A DNA stretch of 64,000 bases, from positions 248,001 to 312,000 of the forward strand of contig NZ_JAASRU010000001.1 in NCBI RefSeq assembly GCF_011761495.1. The letters are read 5' to 3'. The translations under genes were made by a program, and so were the position numbers. The DNA comes from Alkalibacillus almallahensis. GTDB lineage: Bacteria; Bacillota; Bacilli; Bacillales; Alkalibacillaceae. Below the pieces are notes generated by a model. That model was not told the DNA's origin. It made no database searches and saw only the letters and a program-made list of their open reading frames with translations. This document shows positions 34,061 to 42,900 of this stretch, piece after piece (within the stretch, counting starts at the first letter, position 1; each line of letters starts with the position of its first letter).

Positions 34061-35146
34061 ATGTTGCACGAACCGTTAACCTTTTTGGATATGAATGCCA
34101 TACAAAATGACGTTCCTAATAGTAGCTTAATAGAAGCTTCACATTATTGGCGTGATGAGCATTCAATGGCAGTGAAAATCATATTTGATGAATCTTTTGA
34201 ATTAGCGTTTGTTAGTCAATCTGTCTACCATGTGTTTGGTTACGAACGAGATGAATTAATGAAACAATCGATTTTACAATTTATTCACCCTGAGCACCGT
34301 GATTCGTTACGAGATTTAGTTAAAACGTTACCAAGTGATGACAAAAAGAGCCATGAATTTCGTCTATTAAATTCAGATGGTGAGTATATTGATTGTCTTG
34401 CTAATTCTGGACAGATTAATGATCCTGACACAAACAAAACATATTATGTATCCGTTATTCAAGATATTATGGAGCATAAACAAGCTCAGCAAATGTTGAT
34501 TAGTTCAGAAAAGTTATCAACGGCTGGCCAATTAGCAGCTAGTATTGCTCATGAGATTCGAAATCCAATCACATCTTTAAAAGGTTTCCTCCAACTTCTC
34601 GAAACAGGCATCGAAGGTAAGGAAGAGTATTTATCGATTATGAAAGATGAAATAGAAAAAATTGAGGCTATTTCAACAGAAATGTTGTACATTGCAAAAC
34701 CTTCTCCGAATGAATTTGAACAAGCAAACATTATCTCTATACTTGAAGATATTTGTATGCTCATGCGTTCACAAGCTAGAATGAATGATATTGATCTTTT
34801 GTTAGAAACTGATATTGAAAATCACGATATCTATTGTGATCCGATGCAATTAAAACAAGTTTTCATTAACCTAATAAAAAATGCAATCGAAGCAATGCAA
34901 GAACCAGGGGTCATAACGATTCGCATTAATACAGACGAAATATTAACGATTGAAATAATAGATGAAGGGCCTGGTGTGCCTGATTCATTAAAGGAAAAGT
35001 TAGGGCAACCATTTTTTACGACAAAAGATAAAGGGACTGGACTAGGCTTAATGGTGACGTTAGATATATTACAGAATCATCATGCTGAATTAAATATTTT
35101 GGACCGCGAACCACAAGGAAGTATCTTTAAAATCGACTTTAAATAA
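34061..35146 (+). CDS. PAS-domain sensor histidine kinase
   Basis: 361 residues, no membrane segment. PAS domain about 30-145 ('VYHVFGYERDELMKQSILQFIHPEHR'), HisKA with His164 in 'IAHEIRNPITSLKGF', and an ATPase domain with N box 'INLIKNAIEAM', G1 'DEGPGVP' and G2 'GTGLGL'. Layout is that of soluble Bacillus sporulation kinases (KinA/KinE group), which feed phosphate to Spo0F. ATG at 34061 follows GAGGAGGAC (34045-34053). It stands between tRNA-Sec and selB, 23 bp before selB, so both may share a transcript. Confidence 0.92.
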   Translation: MLHEPLTFLDMNAIQNDVPNSSLIEASHYWRDEHSMAVKIIFDESFELAFVSQSVYHVFGYERDELMKQSILQFIHPEHRDSLRDLVKTLPSDDKKSHEFRLLNSDGEYIDCLANSGQINDPDTNKTYYVSVIQDIMEHKQAQQMLISSEKLSTAGQLAASIAHEIRNPITSLKGFLQLLETGIEGKEEYLSIMKDEIEKIEAISTEMLYIAKPSPNEFEQANIISILEDICMLMRSQARMNDIDLLLETDIENHDIYCDPMQLKQVFINLIKNAIEAMQEPGVITIRINTDEILTIEIIDEGPGVPDSLKEKLGQPFFTTKDKGTGLGLMVTLDILQNHHAELNILDREPQGSIFKIDFK

Positions 35147-35169
35147 ATTTAGATGGTGACATAATAGAC

Positions 35170-37044
35170 ATGAAACAATACACAATAGGTATGGCCGGCC
35201 ATATAGACCACGGAAAAACCAAATTAACTGAAGCATTAACAGGGATTAACACTGATCGATTACAAGAAGAGCAGGAGCGAAACATCTCAATTGAATTAGG
35301 TTATGCCCCGTTGTATGAAGATGATGGGATGACTTTATCTATTATTGATGTACCAGGACATGAACGTTTTATAAGGCAAATGATTGCAGGGGTCTCTGGT
35401 GTTGATATAACAATGTTAGTTGTAGCAGCCGATGATGGGGTGATGCCACAAACGGTTGAACATCTCGAGATTTTAGATTATTTAAAGATCCAGAATACGA
35501 TGGTTGTGATCACGAAAGTAGACTTAGTAGACGATGAATGGCTACAACTCGTTTTAGAAGAATTAAATCGATACACTCATGATACGGTGTTTGAACAAGC
35601 GCCAACACATTTAGTCGATTCGCAATCAGAGACAGGAATTAGTGATTTAAGACATGCTTTGTTGCAGCTGCTTGAAGATTCGCCATATCGCGACTCAATG
35701 GGTTACTTTCGTATGCCGATTGACCAAGCCTTTCAAATTCACGGGATTGGAACAGTAGTTCGTGGCACTGTGATAGATGGAGTGGTGTATAACCGTGATC
35801 AATTGTTCGTTCAACCGGGTAATCGGTCTGTGAGCGTAAAAAGTATTGAACAATTTGGCCAATCAGTAGAATCAGCGTCACTCGGTAGTCGAGCTGCTTT
35901 ATCGATCAAGGGGGTTGAAACCGACACGATCAAACGAGGAGACGTTCTAAGTAATCATCCTAGTCAAGCAGAAGCTTATCGTCTAGATATTGAATTTAAG
36001 ACTTCTAAATATTTAAAGCATTCTATTAAACAGCGAAGCCCGATTAAGTTACATATTGGAACAACTGAAGTATATGGACGAATAATTCTATTTGATCGTA
36101 ATGAGATTCAAGAAGCTGATGAGACAGTTTACGCGCAACTTGAACTTGAGGACTCAGTGTATGCATTTAGGCATGATTTATTTGTATTAAGACGTGCTAG
36201 CCCAAAAGAAACAATTGGTGGCGGTAAAGTGGTGCATGCACCTGCTAAGAAACATAAATTTGGAAAACAAACAGTTGATACGGTCAGAAGGGCATCTGTA
36301 CAGTCACCTAGTGAACAATTAATAGATTATTTGCATCAAGAAGAACCACTTTTAACTGAAGGCGAAATTGCTAACGTTTTAAACTTACAAGAAGCCCAAG
36401 TTACTTCATTATTAGAACAATTAATAAAAACACAAGCACTAATTCAAATAGATCAATCATTCGCATCAAAAGCGTGGTTAGAAAGTCAATATCATCACGT
36501 TTTCAATCAATTACAAAATTTCCACAATCAGCGCCCTATGGAAAATGGGCTTGATAAATCGATTGTTATGCAAACCATCAAGGCACCTGATAAAGCCCAA
36601 AAGAAAATCCTGAATGAATGGGTGAACAATAATCGTATTATTCAAGAACAACACTTAGTTAAACTCCCTGAATTTGAACCTTATATACCTAGTGAAATCA
36701 AAGAAGCTGTGAATAGAGGATTAAATTACTTATATGAAGATGGATTAACAGTAAAAGAGTGGGGGACGTATTTTCCTGAGTTGGAAGCAGCAACGCTTGA
36801 GTCTTTAAAGAATTATTGTTTATCTAAGCAACTCGTTATTCAACTAACTGAAGAACTAGTGGTTCATTATGATTGTTTTTATCGTGCGGTCCAATCACTT
36901 TATCATGCTTTCCCGAACCAGTTTTCGTTAAAGGATGCTAAGGAGCAATTACAAGTTTCTAGAAAATATTTAATTCCTTTCTTAGAAACGTGTGACCAAT
37001 TAGAGAAGACAAGGCGTGAGGAACAATATCGATACTGGACATAA
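35170..37044 (+). CDS. selB: selenocysteine-specific elongation factor SelB
   Basis: 624 residues. GTPase with G1 'GHIDHGKT' (10-17), G3 'DVPGHERFIRQM' near 60-71 and G4 'TKVD' near 120. Beta-barrel domains follow, then four C-terminal winged helices that bind the SECIS hairpin. It delivers Sec-tRNA to UGA codons. The start lacks a strong ribosome site (GATGGTGACATAATAGAC), which fits low expression or coupling to the kinase gene. Convergent with selD across a shared terminator. Confidence 0.97.
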   Translation: MKQYTIGMAGHIDHGKTKLTEALTGINTDRLQEEQERNISIELGYAPLYEDDGMTLSIIDVPGHERFIRQMIAGVSGVDITMLVVAADDGVMPQTVEHLEILDYLKIQNTMVVITKVDLVDDEWLQLVLEELNRYTHDTVFEQAPTHLVDSQSETGISDLRHALLQLLEDSPYRDSMGYFRMPIDQAFQIHGIGTVVRGTVIDGVVYNRDQLFVQPGNRSVSVKSIEQFGQSVESASLGSRAALSIKGVETDTIKRGDVLSNHPSQAEAYRLDIEFKTSKYLKHSIKQRSPIKLHIGTTEVYGRIILFDRNEIQEADETVYAQLELEDSVYAFRHDLFVLRRASPKETIGGGKVVHAPAKKHKFGKQTVDTVRRASVQSPSEQLIDYLHQEEPLLTEGEIANVLNLQEAQVTSLLEQLIKTQALIQIDQSFASKAWLESQYHHVFNQLQNFHNQRPMENGLDKSIVMQTIKAPDKAQKKILNEWVNNNRIIQEQHLVKLPEFEPYIPSEIKEAVNRGLNYLYEDGLTVKEWGTYFPELEAATLESLKNYCLSKQLVIQLTEELVVHYDCFYRAVQSLYHAFPNQFSLKDAKEQLQVSRKYLIPFLETCDQLEKTRREEQYRYWT

Positions 37045-37076
37045 AAAACTGGACGGGAATTGCCCCGTCCAGTTTT
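37045..37076. terminator. bidirectional terminator selB/selD
   Basis: AAAACTGGACGGG pairs with CCCGTCCAGTTTT around a short loop; T runs on both strands. Confidence 0.92.
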
Positions 37077-37103
37077 ATTTAGTTTCATAATCAAAACTTC
37101 GCG

Positions 37104-38165
37104 CTAACGTGACACCATGATATGTGGTGTTTGATGATCCACCACTTCGCCAATTGTTACCGCTAAATGGTCAGGTGATTCATTCATCTGTTTAATAAAA
37201 CGCTCTGCGTCTTGAGGATTTAATGAAATAAGTAACCCACCAGATGTTACAGCATCCGTTAATAACAATTGGTCATTCTGATTTAGATCAGAATTAAATG
37301 TTACATGGTCTTCAAGCCATGATAAATTGGCTTTAGACCCACCAGGTACAGCACCTTGTTTAAGATAATATTCAACACCTTCAATTACAGGAACCGAATC
37401 ATAATTAATTAATAGACGAGCATGACTGTTCTCAGCCATTTCATAAGCATGCCCTAGTAAACCAAACCCTGTAACATCGGTTACAGCACTAGGCTGATAA
37501 TTTTCTAAAATTGACTTCGCTCGCTTGTTTAACTGACGCATCCAATTAATAGTTGTTGTTTGAAGGGCTTCATCAGCTAAACCTTTTTTAATGGCAGTCG
37601 TTGCAATGCCTGTTCCAATCGGTTTGGTTAGGATCAATTGATCACCTGGTTTAGCATTTCCGTTTGTCCATATTTGATTGGGATGAGCGAATCCAGTGAC
37701 TGATAAACCGAATTTAGGCTCGTCATCATCAATGGAGTGACCACCTATAATGGCACCACCTGTTTCAGCCATCTTATCCTCAGCCCCTTGTAAAATAGAA
37801 GCTAATATCTCTGATCCATACTTTTCAACAGAGAAACCGACGATATTTAGAGCTGTTTTAACATCGGCTCCCATCGCGTAGATATCGCTTACCGCATTGG
37901 CAACGGCAATTTGACCAAATTGATAAGGATCATCCACGATAGGTGTAAAATAATCCACTGATTGTACCATAGCAAGTTGATCATCAATATAGTAAACACC
38001 AGCATCATCAGCACTATTTTGACTATATAAAACGTTTTGGTTATTTGTTTTTGATTCTACTTGACCCAACACTTGAGTCAGCTCGCTCGGTGCGAGTTTG
38101 CATCCTCAACCAGCTTTTGTTGATAATGATGTTAACCTAACAATCTCGTCTCGATCACGATTCAT
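37104..38165 (-). CDS. selD: selenophosphate synthase SelD, selenocysteine-containing (Sec20)
   Basis: 353 residues when the TGA at 38106-38108 is read as Sec. The true start is ATG 38165 with AGGAGGTGAT upstream (38169-38178); 'RLTSLSTKAG-Sec-GCKLAPSEL' covers the active site, where E. coli has Cys17/Lys20 and this protein has Sec20/Lys23. The rest shows SelD features: 'QSVDYFTPIVDDPYQFGQIA', 'DVTGFGLLGHAYEMAENS', 'TDAVTSGGLLI'. It makes selenophosphate from selenide and ATP. A call starting at 38072 would lose the catalytic residue. Candidate SECIS hairpins follow the UGA. Confidence 0.95.
38063..38096 (-). promoter_or_regulatory. candidate SECIS elements in selD
   Basis: On the minus strand, 9 nt after the UGA, CTCGC-ACCGA-GCGAG (38096-38082) forms a 5-bp hairpin. 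A second one, GACTC with GGGTC (38079-38063, loop AAGTGTT), starts its loop 31 nt after the UGA. Bacterial SECIS loops usually lie about 16-37 nt downstream, so the second fits spacing better and the first is the more stable. Confidence 0.6.
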
Positions 38166-38231
38166 AGGATCACCTCCTGGTACAAGCTTATTACATGTTT
38201 CAAAAAAAGACTATCATTCCGATCTATATTG

Positions 38232-38260
38232 TTGCAAAAAGTCTGTATTTTTACTAATCT
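38232..38260 (+). promoter_or_regulatory. promoter of the SelW-like gene
   Basis: TTGCAA (38232-38237), 17-bp spacer, TAATCT (38255-38260), 30 bp before the ATG. It lies in the 125-bp gap shared with the divergent selD. Confidence 0.65.
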
Positions 38261-38290
38261 AATAGTCAAACATAAGAGGAGGGACTTGTT

Positions 38291-38524
38291 ATGGATTATC
38301 GAGTGTCAATTGAGTTTTGTATGCAGTGAAACTATGCACCTAAAGCTGCGAGTTTCGCAGATCAATTATTTACAGAGTTTCGTCATGAGATTGTAGAAAT
38401 GAAGTTAATTCCGTCTTCAGGTGGTGCCTTTGAAATAACAGTAAATGATCAGAAAATCTATTCAAAACTAGATACAGGTGAGTTTCCAGACATTAATGCT
38501 ATAATTAATGATATAAGATCATGA
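38291..38524 (+). CDS. SelW-like (Rdx family) selenoprotein with CxxU motif
   Basis: 77 residues with the TGA at 38327-38329 read as Sec13. 'VSIEFCMQ-Sec-NYAPKAASFADQL' gives Cys10-x-x-Sec13 in place of the CxxC redox pair, and 'LIPSSGGAFEITVNDQKIYSKLDTGEFPD' matches the thioredoxin-like Rdx/SelW/SelT family. ATG at 38291 has AGAGGAGGGACTT upstream. The frame is open on both sides of the UGA. A hairpin follows the UGA. Between selD (divergent) and selA (same strand). Role: thiol/selenol redox protein, substrate unknown. Conventional gene calling would miss it. Confidence 0.93.
38346..38360 (+). promoter_or_regulatory. SECIS hairpin in the SelW-like gene
   Basis: CTGCG (38346-38350), loop AGTTT, CGCAG (38356-38360). 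The loop begins 21 nt after the UGA, inside the usual bacterial range, and contains a G as expected for SelB binding. Confidence 0.75.
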
Positions 38525-38528
38525 TAAG

Positions 38529-38554
38529 CCTCCATTAGCAAATGCTAATGGAGG
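38529..38554. terminator. 11-12 bp perfect hairpin between SelW-like gene and selA
   Basis: CCTCCATTAGC pairs with GCTAATGGAGG with an AAAT loop. The tail TTCAGATT is a poor T run, so termination may be partial, allowing selA to be co-transcribed. Confidence 0.55.
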
Positions 38555-38598
38555 TTCAGATTGTAATCTGAGTATATAAAATAAATGAGGCGATTAGT

Positions 38599-39996
38599 AT
38601 GACATTGCTAAGATCAATTCCGGCGATTGACCAATTACTAAATGATGAAAGAAGTCAAAAGGTGATTGATCAGGAAGGTGTACCATTGGTTACTTTGAAG
38701 TCCGTCTTTCAAGAAGTGACTGAAGATATACGTTCAACTATCTTAAATAATCAGGCCCTTTCAACTTGGAGTGAGGATAATTTATATGAAGTTACTTTAT
38801 CCTATGCATTTGAGACATTAGAGACTAAACAACGAAAATCATTGCAATCTGTGATTAATGCTACGGGAACAATCATCCACACAAACTTAGGGCGATCCCG
38901 ATTAGCCGATACTGCAACTGACCGTGTCACTGAAGTAGCGAAGAACTACTCAACGTTAGAGTATGACTTAACTACAGGGAGAAGAGGATCTCGTCACGAT
39001 TTAGTGGAAGAACGTATTAAGGCATTAACAGGTGCTGAAGCGGCAATCGTCGTTAACAATAACGCAGCTGCTGTGTTTTTGGTATTAAGTGCTTTAGCCC
39101 AAGATGAAGAAGTTATTGTATCACGTGGAGAGCTAGTCGAAATTGGTGGTAGTTTCAGAGTTTCTGAGATTATGGAAGAGACTGGAGCTATTCTTCATGA
39201 AGTGGGAACCACAAATAAAACACACTTAAGTGATTATCAAAAGGCGATCTCTGAAGCCACACGTATGATTATGAAAGTTCATCAAAGCAATTTTTATATG
39301 GGAGGTTTTACAGCAAGTGTTAATCGCCAAGAACTTCAACCATTAACAACACAACATGATGTAGTGTTATACGAGGATCTAGGAAGTGGGTTATTATATA
39401 ATTTGAGTGAACATGGCATCAGTGATGAACCAACTGTCCAGCAAGTCATTGCCTCTGGAGTCGACCTTGTGTCATTTAGCGTTGATAAACTATTAGGTGG
39501 CCCACAAGCAGGAATCATTGCTGGTAAGAAAGACTATATCGATCAACTAAGATCTCATTCACTTAACCGTATTTTACGAGTTGATAAAATGACTTATGCC
39601 GCTCTTGACGAAACACTTCGACTGTTTGAAGCAGGTTCCTATGAAGAAATCCCGACTTTAGGGACTGTTTTAAAAAATGATGAGCAAATCAAACGATCAG
39701 TACAATCACTTATCAGAAGTTTACCATCTTTAGAAAATATTAACGTGTCAGTTGAACAGACATCGGCACAAGTGGGTGGTGGAACATTACCTGAAGTTAC
39801 GTTGCCATCATACAGTCTTGTCATGACTTTTAACGAGGCAAATGCTGCATATGTAACAGAATTATTGCGACTCAATCAACCTGCGATTATTGCTAGAGTC
39901 GAAAACGAAAAAGTTTATCTTGATTTTCGAACGGTCGATTCCAACGAACATGATGCTATTATTTTGGCGATTTCCAATATTGATCAACTCATCTAA
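38599..39996 (+). CDS. selA: selenocysteine synthase SelA
   Basis: 465 residues. PLP-dependent enzyme; PLP-binding Lys297 in 'FSVDKLLGGPQAGI'. Other family features: 'NATGTIIHTNLGRSRLA' near 86-102 and 'YSTLEYDLTTGRRGSRH'. It converts Ser-tRNA-Sec to Sec-tRNA-Sec with selenophosphate. GAGGCGATTAGT precedes the ATG. Lies 74 bp after the SelW-like gene. Confidence 0.97.
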   Translation: MTLLRSIPAIDQLLNDERSQKVIDQEGVPLVTLKSVFQEVTEDIRSTILNNQALSTWSEDNLYEVTLSYAFETLETKQRKSLQSVINATGTIIHTNLGRSRLADTATDRVTEVAKNYSTLEYDLTTGRRGSRHDLVEERIKALTGAEAAIVVNNNAAAVFLVLSALAQDEEVIVSRGELVEIGGSFRVSEIMEETGAILHEVGTTNKTHLSDYQKAISEATRMIMKVHQSNFYMGGFTASVNRQELQPLTTQHDVVLYEDLGSGLLYNLSEHGISDEPTVQQVIASGVDLVSFSVDKLLGGPQAGIIAGKKDYIDQLRSHSLNRILRVDKMTYAALDETLRLFEAGSYEEIPTLGTVLKNDEQIKRSVQSLIRSLPSLENINVSVEQTSAQVGGGTLPEVTLPSYSLVMTFNEANAAYVTELLRLNQPAIIARVENEKVYLDFRTVDSNEHDAIILAISNIDQLI

Positions 39997-40001
39997 TAAT
40001 G

Positions 40002-40031
40002 AAACGATAAAATTTGTTTTAATCGTTTTAC
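40002..40031 (+). terminator. terminator of selA
   Basis: AAACGATAAAA (40002-40012) pairs with TTTTAATCGTTT (40017-40028) with one bulge, followed by TTACTTCT. Confidence 0.65.
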
Positions 40032-40143
40032 TTCTATATCGATTTAATATAAAATGAATACGTGCAGAAATAATAGATTTTCTGTAGAATACGCTTATAA
40101 ATTGATTTAATGAGACATTACATAAGTTAAGGGGGTAAGTAAC

Positions 40144-42852
40144 ATGGTAGAAAGTCATGCTGCCAAAGCGAAAAAGCAGTTTGAACTGAATGGTAAAACG
40201 TACAACTATTACCATCTCAAAGCACTTGAAGAACAAGGTTATGGAAAAATTTCCAAATTACCTTATTCAATTCGTGTGCTTTTAGAATCAATTCTTCGTC
40301 AACAAGACGGACATGTTATTCAAAATGAACACGTAGAAAAATTAGCACAGTGGGCAGAAGGGGCAAAAGTAGATGTTCCTTTCAAACCATCTCGTGTTAT
40401 TCTTCAGGACTTCACAGGGGTTCCAGCTGTCGTTGACTTAGCGTCATTACGTAAAGCAATGGTAGATATGGGTGGAAGCCCGGACCAAATTAACCCAGAA
40501 GTTCCAGTGGATCTTGTTATCGACCACTCCGTACAAGTAGACCGTTATGGTACTCCAGATGCCTTACGTGTCAATATGGAAATGGAGTTCGATCGTAACA
40601 AAGAACGTTACGAATTCTTACACTGGGCACAAAAAGCATTTAATAACTATCGTGCTGTTCCACCAGCTACAGGAATTGTTCACCAGGTTAACCTTGAGTA
40701 CATTGCGAACGTTGTCCATGAACAAGAACAAGATGATGGTTCATATGATGCATTCCCAGATACATTATTCGGTACAGACTCACATACAACGATGATTAAC
40801 GGCTTAGGTGTTCTAGGCTGGGGTGTTGGTGGTATTGAAGCCGAAGCAGGTATGCTTGGTCAACCATCGTATGTTCCAACACCTGATGTTATTGGTGTTA
40901 AGTTAGTAGGAAGCTTCCCAGAAGCAACCACAGCTACTGACTTGGCTCTAAAAGTAACGCAGGTTCTACGTCAGAAGAATGTTGTTGGTAAGTTCGTTGA
41001 GTTCTTCGGCCCAGGTCTTACAGAAATGCCACTTGCGGATCGTGCAACGATCTCAAACATGGCGCCAGAGTATGGTGCAACATGTGGTTTCTTCCCTGTT
41101 GATGAAGAAACTCTAGACTATATGCGCTTGACTGGTCGTACAGAAGAGCATATTGATATGGTGAGAGAATATCTTCAAAATAATGATTTATTCTATACAC
41201 CTGATCAAGAAGACCCTGAATTCTCTGAACTTGTAGAGATTGATCTATCAGAACTAGAACCAAACTTATCAGGTCCAAAACGACCACAAGATTTAATTCC
41301 GCTTTCTCAAATGAAAGAGTCATTTAACGAAGCTTTAACAGCACCTGCTGGAAATCATGGCTTCGGACTCGATGCGAAAGACAAAGATAAAGAAGCTGTC
41401 GTTAAATTTAATAATGGTAGCGAAACAACTATGAAAACAGGTGCACTAGCGATTGCGGCGATTACATCTTGTACGAACACATCTAACCCACACGTGATGT
41501 TAGGTGCAGGTCTTCTTGCTAAGAATGCAGTTGAAAAAGGACTAGAAGTTCCTGATTATGTTAAGACATCATTAGCACCAGGTTCGAAAGTTGTTACTAA
41601 CTATCTAGAAAACTCTGGGTTAATGGAATATCTTGATCACCTAGGCTTTAACCTAGTTGGTTATGGTTGTACAACTTGTATTGGTAACTCAGGTCCATTA
41701 CTTCCTGAAATCGAAGAAGCAATTGCAAATGAAGATTTAACGGTTTCATCCGTTCTATCTGGTAACCGTAACTTCGAAGGTCGTATTCATCCATTAGTGC
41801 GCGCAAACTACTTAGCGTCACCGCCATTAGTTGTCGCTTATGCATTAGCTGGTACTGTTGATATTGATATCTTAAATGAGCCAATTGGCCAAGACCATAA
41901 TGGCGAAGATGTTTATTTCAAAGACCTTTGGCCATCATCAGATGAGATCAAGGCTCAGATTGCTGAAGTTGTTACACCAGAAATCTTCCGTAAAGAATAC
42001 GAAGAAGTGTTCAACTCAAATGAAGAATGGAACAAGATCCAAACAACAGATGAACCATTATATGAGTTCGATGAAAACTCAACTTATATTCAAAACCCAC
42101 CATTCTTCGAAGAAATGTCGAAAGATCCAAAAGAAGTCAAACCGCTTGAAGATCTTCGCGTGATTGGTAAATTTGGTGACTCGGTTACGACGGACCACAT
42201 TTCGCCAGCTGGTGCCATTCCTAAAGATATGCCAGCAGGTCGCTATTTAATCGAAAATGGCGTTTCCCCGCGTAACTTCAACTCTTATGGTTCACGTCGT
42301 GGTAACCATGAAGTCATGATGCGTGGTACGTTTGCTAACATTCGAATTCGTAACGAAATCGGTGGCGGCAAAGAAGGTGGCTTCACAACGTATTGGCCAA
42401 CAGGTGATGTTATGCCAATTTATGATGCTGCGATGAAGTATAAAGAAGATGGCACAGGCCTATGTGTGATTGCTGGCCATGATTACGGAATGGGTAGTTC
42501 TCGTGACTGGGCAGCTAAAGGTACAGACTTACTTGGTATCGAAACAGTAATTGCTCAAAGCTTTGAGCGTATTCACCGTTCAAACTTAGTTATGATGGGT
42601 GTATTACCGTTACAGTTCCAAGAAGGAGATAGCATCGAATCCCTAGGCTTAACAGGCGAGGAACACTTTGATGTTCATGTGACAGAAGACGTTAAACCAC
42701 ATGATCTCGTCAAAGTAACAGCGACAAGCCTTAATGGAGATAAGAAAGAATTTGAAGTAACAGCTCGTTTCGACAGTGATGTAGAAGTTGATTACTACCG
42801 TCATGGTGGTATTCTACAAATGGTTCTACGTCAAAAATTAGAAACAGTATAA
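40144..42852 (+). CDS. citB: aconitate hydratase
   Basis: 902 residues, AcnA/IRP1 type. Iron-sulfur cluster ligands Cys443 ('TSCTNTSNP'), Cys509 and Cys512 ('[12 protein letters not shown]'). Substrate motifs include '[13 protein letters not shown]' in the swivel domain. It interconverts citrate and isocitrate; apo-CitB of Bacillus also binds RNA. AAGGGGGTAAGTAAC precedes the ATG. In B. subtilis citB follows cotM/sspOP after yneK; here the selenocysteine island takes that place. Confidence 0.97.
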   Translation: MVESHAAKAKKQFELNGKTYNYYHLKALEEQGYGKISKLPYSIRVLLESILRQQDGHVIQNEHVEKLAQWAEGAKVDVPFKPSRVILQDFTGVPAVVDLASLRKAMVDMGGSPDQINPEVPVDLVIDHSVQVDRYGTPDALRVNMEMEFDRNKERYEFLHWAQKAFNNYRAVPPATGIVHQVNLEYIANVVHEQEQDDGSYDAFPDTLFGTDSHTTMINGLGVLGWGVGGIEAEAGMLGQPSYVPTPDVIGVKLVGSFPEATTATDLALKVTQVLRQKNVVGKFVEFFGPGLTEMPLADRATISNMAPEYGATCGFFPVDEETLDYMRLTGRTEEHIDMVREYLQNNDLFYTPDQEDPEFSELVEIDLSELEPNLSGPKRPQDLIPLSQMKESFNEALTAPAGNHGFGLDAKDKDKEAVVKFNNGSETTMKTGALAIAAITSCTNTSNPHVMLGAGLLAKNAVEKGLEVPDYVKTSLAPGSKVVTNYLENSGLMEYLDHLGFNLVGYGCTTCIGNSGPLLPEIEEAIANEDLTVSSVLSGNRNFEGRIHPLVRANYLASPPLVVAYALAGTVDIDILNEPIGQDHNGEDVYFKDLWPSSDEIKAQIAEVVTPEIFRKEYEEVFNSNEEWNKIQTTDEPLYEFDENSTYIQNPPFFEEMSKDPKEVKPLEDLRVIGKFGDSVTTDHISPAGAIPKDMPAGRYLIENGVSPRNFNSYGSRRGNHEVMMRGTFANIRIRNEIGGGKEGGFTTYWPTGDVMPIYDAAMKYKEDGTGLCVIAGHDYGMGSSRDWAAKGTDLLGIETVIAQSFERIHRSNLVMMGVLPLQFQEGDSIESLGLTGEEHFDVHVTEDVKPHDLVKVTATSLNGDKKEFEVTARFDSDVEVDYYRHGGILQMVLRQKLETV

Positions 42853-42863
42853 AATTAAGAATA

Positions 42864-42900
42864 AATCCCTGCCGACTTTAAAAGTTGGCAGGGATTTTTT
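42864..42900. terminator. bidirectional terminator citB/katE
   Basis: ATCCCTGCCGACTT pairs with AAGTTGGCAGGGAT (one GU pair), with a run of seven Ts on the plus strand. Confidence 0.9.

Noticed and set aside
37104..38072. SelD starting at 38072
   Set aside because: This start lacks a ribosome site and removes the conserved active-site segment, which is present upstream across an in-frame UGA.
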